Assembly (NCBI GenBank): GCA_004212095.1
Contig: RXIJ01000073.1
Span: 1 to 7,399, forward strand
Direction: 5' to 3'
DNA length: 7,399 nt
From: Methanosarcinales archaeon
GTDB taxonomy: Archaea > Halobacteriota > Methanosarcinia > Methanosarcinales > EX4572-44
The translations under genes were made by a program, and so were the position numbers. Under the pieces are notes generated by a model, which was not told the DNA's origin, did no database searches, and worked only from the letters and a program-made list of their open reading frames with translations. Of the stretch, positions 1 through 5,103 are shown piece after piece. The first letter of the stretch is position 1. The number at the start of each line of letters is the position of its first letter.

Positions 1-73
1 AAAAAGATTGTTGATGCACAGTGATTTTCACACTACTGGTGTTTCTGTCGTGTGATTGAACGAATATTTTCTT
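1..73 (-). terminator. Downstream region of the TPR gene with a terminal T-run
   Basis: This short stretch follows the stop codon of the tetratricopeptide-repeat gene. Read on the minus strand it ends at the window edge in a run of five T residues (positions 1-5), the simplest archaeal termination signal. A weak imperfect stem (AGTG/CACT) lies around 20-35. No gene is visible, and what lies beyond the edge is unknown. Confidence 0.3.
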
Positions 74-808
74 TTACGGTTTCAGCGCTTCGCACATCCA
101 TAAGTCCCTCAAAAATAGCGATTCTTTGTAGTATTCGAGTGCTTTCTCAGGCTTACCCCAGTTTTGATACACAAGTCCAATGTTGTTCAAGCGTGTTGCT
201 TTTCCCCGTCTGTCTTTTAATTCTTTAGCGATCTCCAACGCTTCTTTGTAGTATTCAAGTGCTTTCTCAGGCTTACTCCATTCATAGTACACAAGTCCAA
301 TGTTGTTCAAGCATGTTGCTTTTCCCCGTTTGTCTTTCAATTCTTCATCGATCTCTAACGCTTCTTTGTAGTATTCAACTGCTTTCTCAGGCTTACCCCA
401 GTCATAGTACACAAGTCCAATGTTGTTCAAGCGTGTTGCTTTCCCCCGTTTGTCTTTCAATTCTTCATCGATCTCTAACGCTTCTTTGTAGTATTCAACT
501 GCTTTCTCAGGCTTACCCCAGTCATAGTACAAACTTCCAATGTTGTTCAAGCATGTTGCTTTTCCCCGTTTGTCTTTCAATTCTTCATCGATCTCTAACG
601 CTTCTTTGTAGTATTCAAATGCCTTCTTAGGCTTACCCCAGTTTTGATACACAAGTCCAATGTTGTTCAAGCGTGTTGCTTTTCCCCGTTTGTCTTTCAA
701 TTCTTCATCGATCTCTAACGCTTCTTTGTAGTATTCGAGTGCATTATCCATCTGCCCAAGGTAATATGCCTCATTGCCAAGAGTGGTTAAAATTCCTGAA
801 TCCTTCAC
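74..808 (-). CDS. Tetratricopeptide-repeat (TPR) protein, 244 aa
   Basis: The protein is built almost entirely of TPR units with a 40-residue period. Each unit carries the pattern LNNIGxVYxxWGKPEKAxEYYKEALEI followed by an ELKDKRGKAT linker, typical of the longer TPR type found in kinesin-light-chain-like and LGN-like repeats. There are about five full units, a divergent N-terminal cap and a truncated last unit ending after KESLFLRD. TPR arrays form right-handed superhelical scaffolds that bind peptides or partner proteins; no catalytic domain or signal peptide is present, so a cytoplasmic adaptor role is inferred. The start is GTG at 806-808, overlapping the upstream stop as GTGA, which implies translational coupling with the membrane-anchored protein encoded just before it. 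The abrupt end (WMCEALKP) may reflect loss of a longer C-terminal region or of further repeats. The binding partner cannot be read from the sequence. Confidence 0.9.
   Translation of the reverse strand: MKDSGILTTLGNEAYYLGQMDNALEYYKEALEIDEELKDKRGKATRLNNIGLVYQNWGKPKKAFEYYKEALEIDEELKDKRGKATCLNNIGSLYYDWGKPEKAVEYYKEALEIDEELKDKRGKATRLNNIGLVYYDWGKPEKAVEYYKEALEIDEELKDKRGKATCLNNIGLVYYEWSKPEKALEYYKEALEIAKELKDRRGKATRLNNIGLVYQNWGKPEKALEYYKESLFLRDLWMCEALKP
121..720 (-). repeat. Five tandem 120-bp repeats inside the TPR gene
   Basis: Units run 121-240, 241-360, 361-480, 481-600 and 601-720, with a partial unit continuing to about 759. Neighbouring units are nearly identical at DNA level: I count 5 mismatches in 120 between 361-480 and 481-600, and wobble positions are conserved as well as the protein. 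The outermost unit, 121-240, is the most divergent. This pattern indicates recent duplication or gene conversion, and makes copy number prone to change by recombination or replication slippage. Confidence 0.95.
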
Positions 809-1212
809 AACAACTCGTTTTTTGTTTTTCTGTACTGTTCTACCTTTTCCTTAACAGCATCCACCAGGGAAAGTTCGTCTTTATCAAGAGTAACCTCAAC
901 ACCTTTACTGATCGTTCCCACAATTCCAGGCACACACGTTTCAAGACACTTTCTTACTTCAGCCAGGGTTTCAGCTTCACCGAATTTGGGGGTTTCGTTG
1001 ATGTTTATTATACAATTTTCAAGGTTTATATTTGGGGCACCGGTATTAGTCTGGGAGACATGCGTCACCTGTTTTGTATCATCAACCTTTTTTGATTTTC
1101 TATAATTAGAGTACAGGGCAACAATACCTACTACAACTCCAATTGCAGCGATTAAAGGCATTATCTGCATGAAAGTCCCACTATTTACCTCTAGCAGGAA
1201 TGACAATGACAT
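805..1212 (-). CDS. Small membrane-anchored protein of unknown function, 135 aa
   Basis: I do not recognise a family. The N-terminus has one hydrophobic helix (about residues 15-35, IMPLIAAIGVVVGIVALY) followed by the basic stretch NYRKSKK. This predicts a single-pass anchor with the rest of the chain in the cytoplasm. The middle part (about 50-75) is Asn/Thr-rich with PNINLENCIININ, which could form beta structure. The C-terminal part (about 80-135) looks helical and charged. ATG at 1212 is preferred because a TATA-like ATTTTATT sits about 26 nt upstream, fitting a leaderless transcript; internal Met codons at 1170 and 1161 would shorten the tail before the helix. Its stop overlaps the GTG start of the TPR gene, so the two are probably made together, and the TPR protein may dock on this membrane anchor (inference). 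Confidence 0.75.
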   Translation of the reverse strand: MSLSFLLEVNSGTFMQIMPLIAAIGVVVGIVALYSNYRKSKKVDDTKQVTHVSQTNTGAPNINLENCIININETPKFGEAETLAEVRKCLETCVPGIVGTISKGVEVTLDKDELSLVDAVKEKVEQYRKTKNELL

Positions 1213-1234
1213 TTTCTAAGAGCGCCCCCGGAAC

Positions 1235-1242
1235 AATAAAAT
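1235..1242 (-). promoter_or_regulatory. TATA-like box for the membrane-protein/TPR pair
   Basis: Read on the minus strand this is ATTTTATT. Its centre is about 26 nt before the ATG at 1212, the usual archaeal spacing between TATA box and transcription start, so the message would begin at or next to the start codon. No purine-rich ribosome-binding site precedes this ATG, which agrees with leaderless initiation. Confidence 0.4.
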
Positions 1243-1369
1243 CATACGAAAAAACATCCCCCGACAAGCAGGATTATTCGTTCAACCGTGCCGCCAGAAC
1301 AAAATTTACACATCATCCATTCTCTCAAAAACTCAGGCAGGCACAAGTTTCTTTCTTACACTCGTCAAC

Positions 1370-1402
1370 ATTTAACTTTTATTACCTACCGCAACTTATT
1401 AG
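1370..1402 (+). promoter_or_regulatory. Candidate promoter region of the ribosomal operon
   Basis: The 273-bp gap between the divergent genes (1213-1485) holds no gene that I can support. Two A/T-rich TATA candidates for the plus strand are CTTTTATTA (1376-1384) and CTTATTAG (1395-1402). They would place transcription starts at roughly 1405 and 1424, giving a leader of about 60-80 nt that contains the whole stem structure at 1433-1476. Neither matches the archaeal consensus closely, so the exact box is uncertain. Confidence 0.35.
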
Positions 1403-1432
1403 TAGTTTGAGGTGTTCTCTTTACCAAAATGA

Positions 1433-1480
1433 CCGTAGTAGACCAATAGTAAGGTCGAAAAACATATTTACTACGGAGGT
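1433..1480 (+). promoter_or_regulatory. Structured rpl1 leader that can sequester the Shine-Dalgarno sequence
   Basis: CCGTAGTA (1433-1440) is perfectly complementary to TACTACGG (1469-1476). Inside, GACC (1441-1444) pairs with GGTC (1453-1456) around an 8-nt loop, leaving a one-sided purine-rich 3' bulge that starts GAAAAA. The outer stem overlaps the strong ribosome-binding site GGAGGT (1475-1480), which is 5 nt before the rpl1 ATG. Folding would therefore hide the first bases of the SD. A lower stem, an asymmetric loop and an upper stem are the general architecture of ribosomal protein L1 target sites, and L1 is known to repress its own operon in methanogens such as Methanococcus vannielii. 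That this element is the L1 operator is inference. Confidence 0.55.
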
Positions 1481-1485
1481 AACAA

Positions 1486-2127
1486 ATGACATTAGAACAA
1501 ATCACTGAAGCAGTAAAAAAAGTTTTAGAGACTTCTCCACAAAGAGGATTTGAAGAATCTGTGGATTTAGCAATAAATCTTAGAAATCTTGATCTAACCA
1601 AGCCTCAAAACAGGATTGATGAGGAAATATTACTTCCACACATAAAAGGGAAGCCTGTAAAAATAGCAGTCTTTGCAAAAGGTGATGTGGCGGAAAGAGC
1701 AAAAGCAGCAGGGGCAGATTATATATTTGACGAAACAGATATAGAATCACTTGCAAATGAGCCGCCACGTGCACGCAGTCTTGCAAATGAAGTTAATTTT
1801 TTTATTGCGGAAACCACCTACATGTCGAGGATTGGAAAATCTCTTGGACGTGTTCTTGGGCCGCGAGGAAAAATGCCAGTACCATTGACACCTGACAAAG
1901 ATGTTGCACAGTTGATAAATCGTGCACGTAATTCCATCAAAGTGCGCTCAAAAGACAGAACGACCTTTCATGTATCAATCGGAGAGCGCAATATGCAACC
2001 GGAAAAACTTGTAGAGAACGTAGAATCAGTGATTACGAGAATGGAACAAAAACTTGAACGTGGTGCACAAAACATACACTCAGTGTATATAAAAACAACA
2101 ATGGGACCTGCAGTGAGGGTAAGATAA
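1486..2127 (+). CDS. rpl1: Large-subunit ribosomal protein uL1 (L1p), 213 aa
   Basis: Ribosomal protein L1 forms the mobile L1 stalk of the 50S subunit, which guides release of deacylated tRNA from the E site. The length of 213 aa is normal for archaeal L1. The family signature is clear at residues 119-133 (SLGRVLGPRGKMPVP), and the N-terminal QRGFEESVDLAINLRNLD and C-terminal YIKTTMGPAVRVR segments are typical. The start is well supported by the SD sequence GGAGGT, 5 nt before ATG. It is the first gene of the archaeal L1-L10-L12 operon. In archaea L1 also acts as a translational repressor of this operon by binding its mRNA, and the leader has a fitting stem structure. The last codons (GCA GTG AGG GTA AGA) lie in a sequence module repeated at the rpl10 start. 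Confidence 0.97.
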   Translation: MTLEQITEAVKKVLETSPQRGFEESVDLAINLRNLDLTKPQNRIDEEILLPHIKGKPVKIAVFAKGDVAERAKAAGADYIFDETDIESLANEPPRARSLANEVNFFIAETTYMSRIGKSLGRVLGPRGKMPVPLTPDKDVAQLINRARNSIKVRSKDRTTFHVSIGERNMQPEKLVENVESVITRMEQKLERGAQNIHSVYIKTTMGPAVRVR

Positions 2128-2128
2128 G

Positions 2129-2194
2129 ATGGATGTGAAACAAGGTTACAGGTTATTTCTGCAAAGCGCAAGCTTTGCAGTGAGGATAAGATAG
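2129..2194 (+). CDS. Candidate 21-aa leader ORF produced by the duplicated rpl10 start
   Basis: The first module copy carries its own SD-like GAGG (2115-2118), 10 nt before ATG at 2129, and opens a 21-codon frame that starts MDVK, like rpl10's MDMK, and ends FAVRIR, like rpl1's PAVRVR. Its TAG (2192-2194) is one base before the rpl10 ATG. Ribosomes that finish this frame would therefore be placed directly at the rpl10 start, passing through the GCAA hairpin on the way. It may be a translated leader peptide that couples rpl1 and rpl10, or a neutral by-product of duplication. No known peptide family is recognised; the geometry is seen directly and translation is inference. Confidence 0.35.
   Translation: MDVKQGYRLFLQSASFAVRIR
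2159..2180 (+). promoter_or_regulatory. 9-bp hairpin with GCAA tetraloop before rpl10
   Basis: CTGCAAAGC (2159-2167) and GCTTTGCAG (2172-2180) are perfectly complementary and flank the loop GCAA (2168-2171), a GNRA tetraloop known for high stability and for RNA or protein contacts. The structure ends one base before the rpl10 ribosome-binding site GAGG (2182-2185). It has no following T-run, so it is unlikely to be a terminator. A role in rpl10 translation, possibly as a binding site for L10 or L10-L12, is inference. Confidence 0.6.
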
Positions 2195-2195
2195 C

Positions 2196-3164
2196 ATGGA
2201 TATGAAACACCACACCAGTCACATACCTCAGTGGAAAAAAGATGAGGTAGAATATCTCAAAAACAAGATAAAGTCTTATCCGGTAGTTGGTATCGTTTCA
2301 ATGCAGGACATCCCGGCAAAACAACTGCAGGCGATAAGGAGAAATCTTCGGGGTGTTGCCGAGCTTAAAATGTCAAGAAATACTTTTATAGATCGTACTC
2401 TTGATAATTTTGAAGATAATATGATACGGTTGAAAGATTATGTATCGGTCCAAACAGCAGTCATTTTCACAAAGAAGAATCCATTTGTACTATACAGGAT
2501 GCTTGAAGCAAGCAAATCTCCTGCTCCAATCAAAGGGGGAAATATTGCACCTTCAAATATCATAGTGGAAAAGGGGCCAACATCCTTTCCACCAGGACCT
2601 ATTGTAGGTGACCTGCAGACCGCGGGAATGCCTGCAGCCATCGAATCCGGGAAAGTAGTAATTAGAGAAACAAAAACTGTTGCAAAAGAAGGAGAAGTAG
2701 TATCAAACAAACTTGCAACCATGCTTTCACGACTGGAGATATACCCACTCACGATAGGGCTTGACATGTTGGCAGCTTATGAAAATGGGCTCATCTTCAA
2801 ACCGGAAGACCTTGCTATCGATGAGCAGGAGTATGTGGACAAACTAATGCAAGCAGCACAGTTTGCATTCAACCTCTCGGTTAACACAGCATATCCAACG
2901 AAAACAACCATCGAAGCAATCCTTATAAATGCAGCATCAGAGTCAAGAAATCTTGCCATCAACTGTGAAATTATCATGCCTGAAACAATTGGGACACTGC
3001 TTGCAAAAGCATACAGCCAGATGGTATCGCTTTCAGACAAAATGACAGGAAAGGATGTAAACAACACAACAGAGGTCGCAGAAAAACCAATGGTTAGTGA
3101 ATCTGCAGAACCGCAAACAGAAGAGAAGGAAGAAAAAGCAGCTGGACTTGGTTCACTGTTCTAA
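2196..3164 (+). CDS. rpl10: Large-subunit ribosomal protein uL10 (archaeal P0), 322 aa
   Basis: Archaeal L10/P0 anchors the L12 dimers on the 50S subunit to form the flexible stalk that recruits translation factors. The order of parts is normal: an rRNA-binding domain (about 1-105) with HHTSHIPQWKKDEV and MSRNTFIDRTLD; the archaeal/eukaryal insertion domain (about 110-185) with GPTSFPPGPIVGDLQTAG; a long helical spine (about 200-285) that binds L12 dimers; an acidic linker; and a C-terminal GLGSLF tail shared with L12. The start is ATG 2196, 10 nt after GAGG; a second in-frame ATG is at 2202. The terminal glycine of the usual GLGxLFG tail is absent because the stop follows F directly. The gene lies between rpl1 and rpl12 and is surely co-transcribed with them. 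The duplicated start module and hairpin directly upstream suggest special translational control. Confidence 0.97.
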   Translation: MDMKHHTSHIPQWKKDEVEYLKNKIKSYPVVGIVSMQDIPAKQLQAIRRNLRGVAELKMSRNTFIDRTLDNFEDNMIRLKDYVSVQTAVIFTKKNPFVLYRMLEASKSPAPIKGGNIAPSNIIVEKGPTSFPPGPIVGDLQTAGMPAAIESGKVVIRETKTVAKEGEVVSNKLATMLSRLEIYPLTIGLDMLAAYENGLIFKPEDLAIDEQEYVDKLMQAAQFAFNLSVNTAYPTKTTIEAILINAASESRNLAINCEIIMPETIGTLLAKAYSQMVSLSDKMTGKDVNNTTEVAEKPMVSESAEPQTEEKEEKAAGLGSLF

Positions 3165-3202
3165 TAAAAATATAGAATTTATACTTTTAAAGGTGAATAA
3201 AT

Positions 3203-3514
3203 ATGGAATATATATATGCAGCACTTTTATTGCACAAAGCAGGAAAAGAAATAACAGAAGAAAACGTTAGCGCAGTAGTTAGCGCAGCAGGACTTGAAGT
3301 GGATACTATACGTATAAAAGCACTTGTAGCAACTCTTGATGGTGTAGACATCGATGAAGCAATCTCCAAATCAGTTGTTGCAGCACCAGCGGCATCCACT
3401 ACAACAACACAAGCAGAGGCACCTCTTGAAGAAGTAAACGAGGAAACGGAGGAAGAAGAGGAAGAAGAATCAGAGGAAAGTGGAATGGAGGGGCTCGGTG
3501 CACTGTTTGGCTAA
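3203..3514 (+). CDS. rpl12: Large-subunit ribosomal protein P1 (archaeal L12), 103 aa
   Basis: This is the archaeal stalk protein that binds L10 as dimers and contacts elongation and initiation factors through its C-terminus. It has the standard layout: an N-terminal helical dimerisation domain (MEYIYAALLLHKAGKEITEE to about residue 58), an Ala/Thr hinge (about 62-76), a strongly acidic stretch (about 78-95, mostly Glu), and the conserved factor-binding tail MEGLGALFG. Length and composition are normal. The SD sequence AGGTGA (3191-3196) is 6 nt before ATG. The A/T-rich 38-bp gap after rpl10 (for example AAAAATATAG at 3167-3176) could carry an extra internal promoter, which would suit the multiple copies of L12 per ribosome, but this is only a possibility. 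It is the last gene of the operon. Confidence 0.97.
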   Translation: MEYIYAALLLHKAGKEITEENVSAVVSAAGLEVDTIRIKALVATLDGVDIDEAISKSVVAAPAASTTTTQAEAPLEEVNEETEEEEEEESEESGMEGLGALFG

Positions 3515-3607
3515 TTAAAACTTAGACGGAAAAATCAGGGGATTAAATATATCTATTTTTTTCAGTTCTTTATTAATCCCCTTTACACCCATCTCCATGA
3601 TAAACAT
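3515..3607 (-). CDS. Possible 30-aa small ORF or gene remnant in the convergent gap
   Basis: On the minus strand an AAGGAG sequence (3613-3618) stands 5 nt before ATG 3607, opening a 30-codon frame that starts MFIMEMGVKG and ends IFPSKF. The same frame stays open upstream for about 30 more codons without ATG (including CIYFDLEGVP) and overlaps the 3' end of the radical SAM gene in another frame. Codon and residue composition look like coding sequence, so it could be a real small protein translated from the radical SAM transcript or the C-terminal remnant of a lost gene. I recognise no family. The inverted repeat of the terminator lies within it, which argues for caution. Confidence 0.25.
   Translation of the reverse strand: MFIMEMGVKGINKELKKIDIFNPLIFPSKF
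3537..3582 (+). terminator. Inverted repeat with T-runs between convergent rpl12 and radical SAM genes
   Basis: AGGGGATTAA (3537-3546) and TTAATCCCCT (3573-3582) form a perfect 10-bp stem with a 26-nt loop. On the plus strand a run of seven T residues (3556-3562) lies in the loop 42 nt after the rpl12 stop, which suits archaeal oligo-T termination. On the minus strand the stem is followed by GATTTTTC, so a transcript of the radical SAM gene could also end here. It is best read as a bidirectional termination region. Confidence 0.55.
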
Positions 3608-3683
3608 AGGAACTCCTTCTAAATCGAAATAGATACACTGAAGCAGATGTTTAACATCTTGATATAGTTCTTTATGGAACAAA

Positions 3684-4988
3684 TCAGAACAATTTTTTGT
3701 ATTTACATATCAAACGTGTTACAGCTCGCACATCTTCGCCCTGGCTGCGTGCTATACTAAGAATCGTATCATATTGTTGATTGGTTACAATTCTTGGTAC
3801 TGGTTTGGATGTTTCAGCACTAAGCATCAGGTCGAAAAACCTTGCTTCACTTTCCGAAAGCTTGAGTGTGGAATATTCTCCGGTGTGAAGTTTAAAACAT
3901 GGATTATCTTCTTCTGAAATGTCTGAAATAAGGTTAGCAAACCTTGTTGAGGGTATTGGTTCAATAATGCTAACAAACACGTCTTCAAGCATTGCATCCT
4001 CAACAAAATCTCGTGTAAGCTCGTAATCCTTCTCTGTTTCAGAAGGATGTCCCACTATAAAAGAGCCTGCAACATGAACGCCCTGTGAACGCGTGTATTC
4101 GACTGCATCCATCGCTTTTTCAATGTTTATTCCTTTATGCATCTGTTTTAAGATGCTGTTGCTGCCGGATTCAATTCCAAAAAATACCCAGCCCATTGTA
4201 TAGCGCCTTATTGCCTCAAGCACTTCTTCGTTCACATAGTCAACTCGCATGTCAGGGACAGAGAGATTTTTGGGACCGGTAATTTCCGAGATGTCCTTCA
4301 GTAGTTTAATTAGTAAGTGTGACATCTCTTCTTTATCATACCCATAGAGAGAGCCAGTGCCTCCACTAACAGCAATCCTTTGTGCTCCTGCCTTTTTAAA
4401 TGCCTTAACCTCTGCAAGTATGTCTTCCTGGTTGCGGCTTCGAATGGCCTGCCCAAAAAAACTCGGTACCTGACAGAAATCACAATTACCAAGGCAGCCT
4501 CGATGAGTCTCAATGTAAACGTTTGCACCACGCACGTTCTGACGTGCAATATCACCCGGTATTAACGGGAGAGGGCGTGTCAGGTTCGTTAAAAAAGGAC
4601 GTTTTTTTGTTTCAACAATATTGCCGTTGCAATCTCCAAAAGCAATGCCAGAAACATCCTCATTGACACCTTTTTCTAACAAATCGAGCACGATCTCTTC
4701 ACCTTCTCCAACAACCACACACGACACATTTGAAAGCTCACCAAGTATGATGCGTGGATATGCGCTAACAGGTCCACCGACAAAAACCATCTTCCCAGGC
4801 AACATCTCAAAAAACTTTTTTATATTACTATCGATCAATTGTAAAGTGGAATGCAAACTAACAAAAACAGTGTCAGTGTCAGCACGAAGCTCTTTAGTCA
4901 GCACAACATTGTAACCTGCATCACGTAGTATTCCACCAATTACCATTGAACCATACGTGTAAATCTCAGGTGAAACGATAGTAATCAT
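3684..4988 (-). CDS. B12-binding domain radical SAM protein, putative MCR-modifying C-methyltransferase
   Basis: The protein has about 434 aa from ATG 4988; a TTG at 5006 would add six residues, but the ATG gives the natural start MITIVSPEIYTYG. The N-terminal part (about 1-130) has the Rossmann-like layout of cobalamin-binding domains (GSMVIGGILRDAGYNV, MVFVGGPVSAYP, VVVGEGEE). The DxHxxG ligand motif is not evident, as is common in this class. The radical SAM core follows, with GCLGNCDFC (CX3CX2C cluster ligands at residues 165, 169 and 172), AVSGGTGS and FFGIESGS. Class B enzymes of this kind methylate unactivated carbons using methylcobalamin and SAM. Divergent pairing with mcrC suggests an MCR target; one archaeal B12-radical SAM family methylates a glutamine of McrA. 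That specific assignment is inference and could instead concern another residue or the F430 cofactor. Confidence 0.85.
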   Translation of the reverse strand: MITIVSPEIYTYGSMVIGGILRDAGYNVVLTKELRADTDTVFVSLHSTLQLIDSNIKKFFEMLPGKMVFVGGPVSAYPRIILGELSNVSCVVVGEGEEIVLDLLEKGVNEDVSGIAFGDCNGNIVETKKRPFLTNLTRPLPLIPGDIARQNVRGANVYIETHRGCLGNCDFCQVPSFFGQAIRSRNQEDILAEVKAFKKAGAQRIAVSGGTGSLYGYDKEEMSHLLIKLLKDISEITGPKNLSVPDMRVDYVNEEVLEAIRRYTMGWVFFGIESGSNSILKQMHKGINIEKAMDAVEYTRSQGVHVAGSFIVGHPSETEKDYELTRDFVEDAMLEDVFVSIIEPIPSTRFANLISDISEEDNPCFKLHTGEYSTLKLSESEARFFDLMLSAETSKPVPRIVTNQQYDTILSIARSQGEDVRAVTRLICKYKKLF

Positions 4989-5034
4989 CCTATTTTTCAA
5001 AAACAATCAACCAGAGAACTGTGTCGTTTGGCAC

Positions 5035-5044
5035 TATATAAAAC
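5035..5044 (-). promoter_or_regulatory. TATA-like box of the radical SAM gene
   Basis: On the minus strand this reads TTTTATATA inside GTGTTTTATATAGTG. Its centre is about 26 nt before position 5013, giving a leader of about 25 nt to ATG 4988 or a very short one to TTG 5006. It mirrors the plus-strand TATA of mcrC across the divergent region, both being preceded by GTGTT. Confidence 0.5.
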
Positions 5045-5059
5045 ACTGATGCCACACCG

Positions 5060-5071
5060 ATAAACGTTTAT
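5060..5071. promoter_or_regulatory. 12-bp perfect palindrome between divergent TATA boxes (candidate operator)
   Basis: ATAAACGTTTAT reads the same on both strands and lies between the TATA-like boxes of the radical SAM gene and mcrC. A site bound by a dimeric regulator here would overlap or adjoin both core promoters, so it could coordinate the two genes. Because it is A/T-rich, chance is not excluded; no second copy was found elsewhere in the window. Confidence 0.4.
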
Positions 5072-5075
5072 AGTG

Positions 5076-5083
5076 TTATAAAG
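5076..5083 (+). promoter_or_regulatory. TATA-like box of mcrC
   Basis: TTATAAAG is centred about 25 nt before the mcrC ATG (5104), which predicts transcription starting at or next to the start codon. An SD-like AGAGGT (5087-5092) lies 11 nt before ATG. It would be used only if transcription starts further upstream, so either a leaderless or a short-leader message is possible. Confidence 0.45.
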
Positions 5084-5103
5084 AACAGAGGTAATGATAT
5101 ATT

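Larger units (their letters stand above)
2111..2209 (+). repeat. Direct repeat of the rpl1-stop / SD / rpl10-start module
   Basis: Two 32-bp copies, 2111-2142 and 2178-2209, match at 28 of 32 positions with a 67-bp offset. Both contain GTGAGG, an in-frame end of an AVR(V/I)R reading frame, a stop codon (TAA or TAG) and ATGGATxTGAAACA. The first copy ends rpl1; the second contains the real rpl10 ribosome-binding site and start. The 35 bp between them (2143-2177) resemble neither flanking gene by eye. Copy 2 looks like the ancestral tight junction, with TAG one base before ATG, so a local duplication plus insertion is likely. Confidence 0.8.

Noticed and set aside
259..630. Long open frame on the plus strand opposite the TPR gene
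   Set aside because: It is periodic with the 120-bp repeats and is the antisense image of the TPR array, with Cys/Leu/Ser-rich low-complexity content and no ribosome-binding site.
121..720. Direct repeats considered as a CRISPR array
   Set aside because: The repeats are contiguous 120-bp units without unique spacers and encode TPR units in frame.
1200..1508. Plus-strand frame across the divergent intergenic region into rpl1
   Set aside because: It overlaps the starts of both flanking genes, has no recognisable domain, and runs through the structured leader; a chance frame is more likely.
1740..1793. Repeated SLANE motif inside L1 as a possible internal duplication
   Set aside because: The two short matches are 11 codons apart in a variable loop, and the overall L1 length is normal, so coincidence is the simpler view.
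4310..4555. Alternative minus-strand frame inside the radical SAM gene
   Set aside because: It overlaps the well-supported cluster-binding region of the radical SAM enzyme in a different frame and shows no domain.
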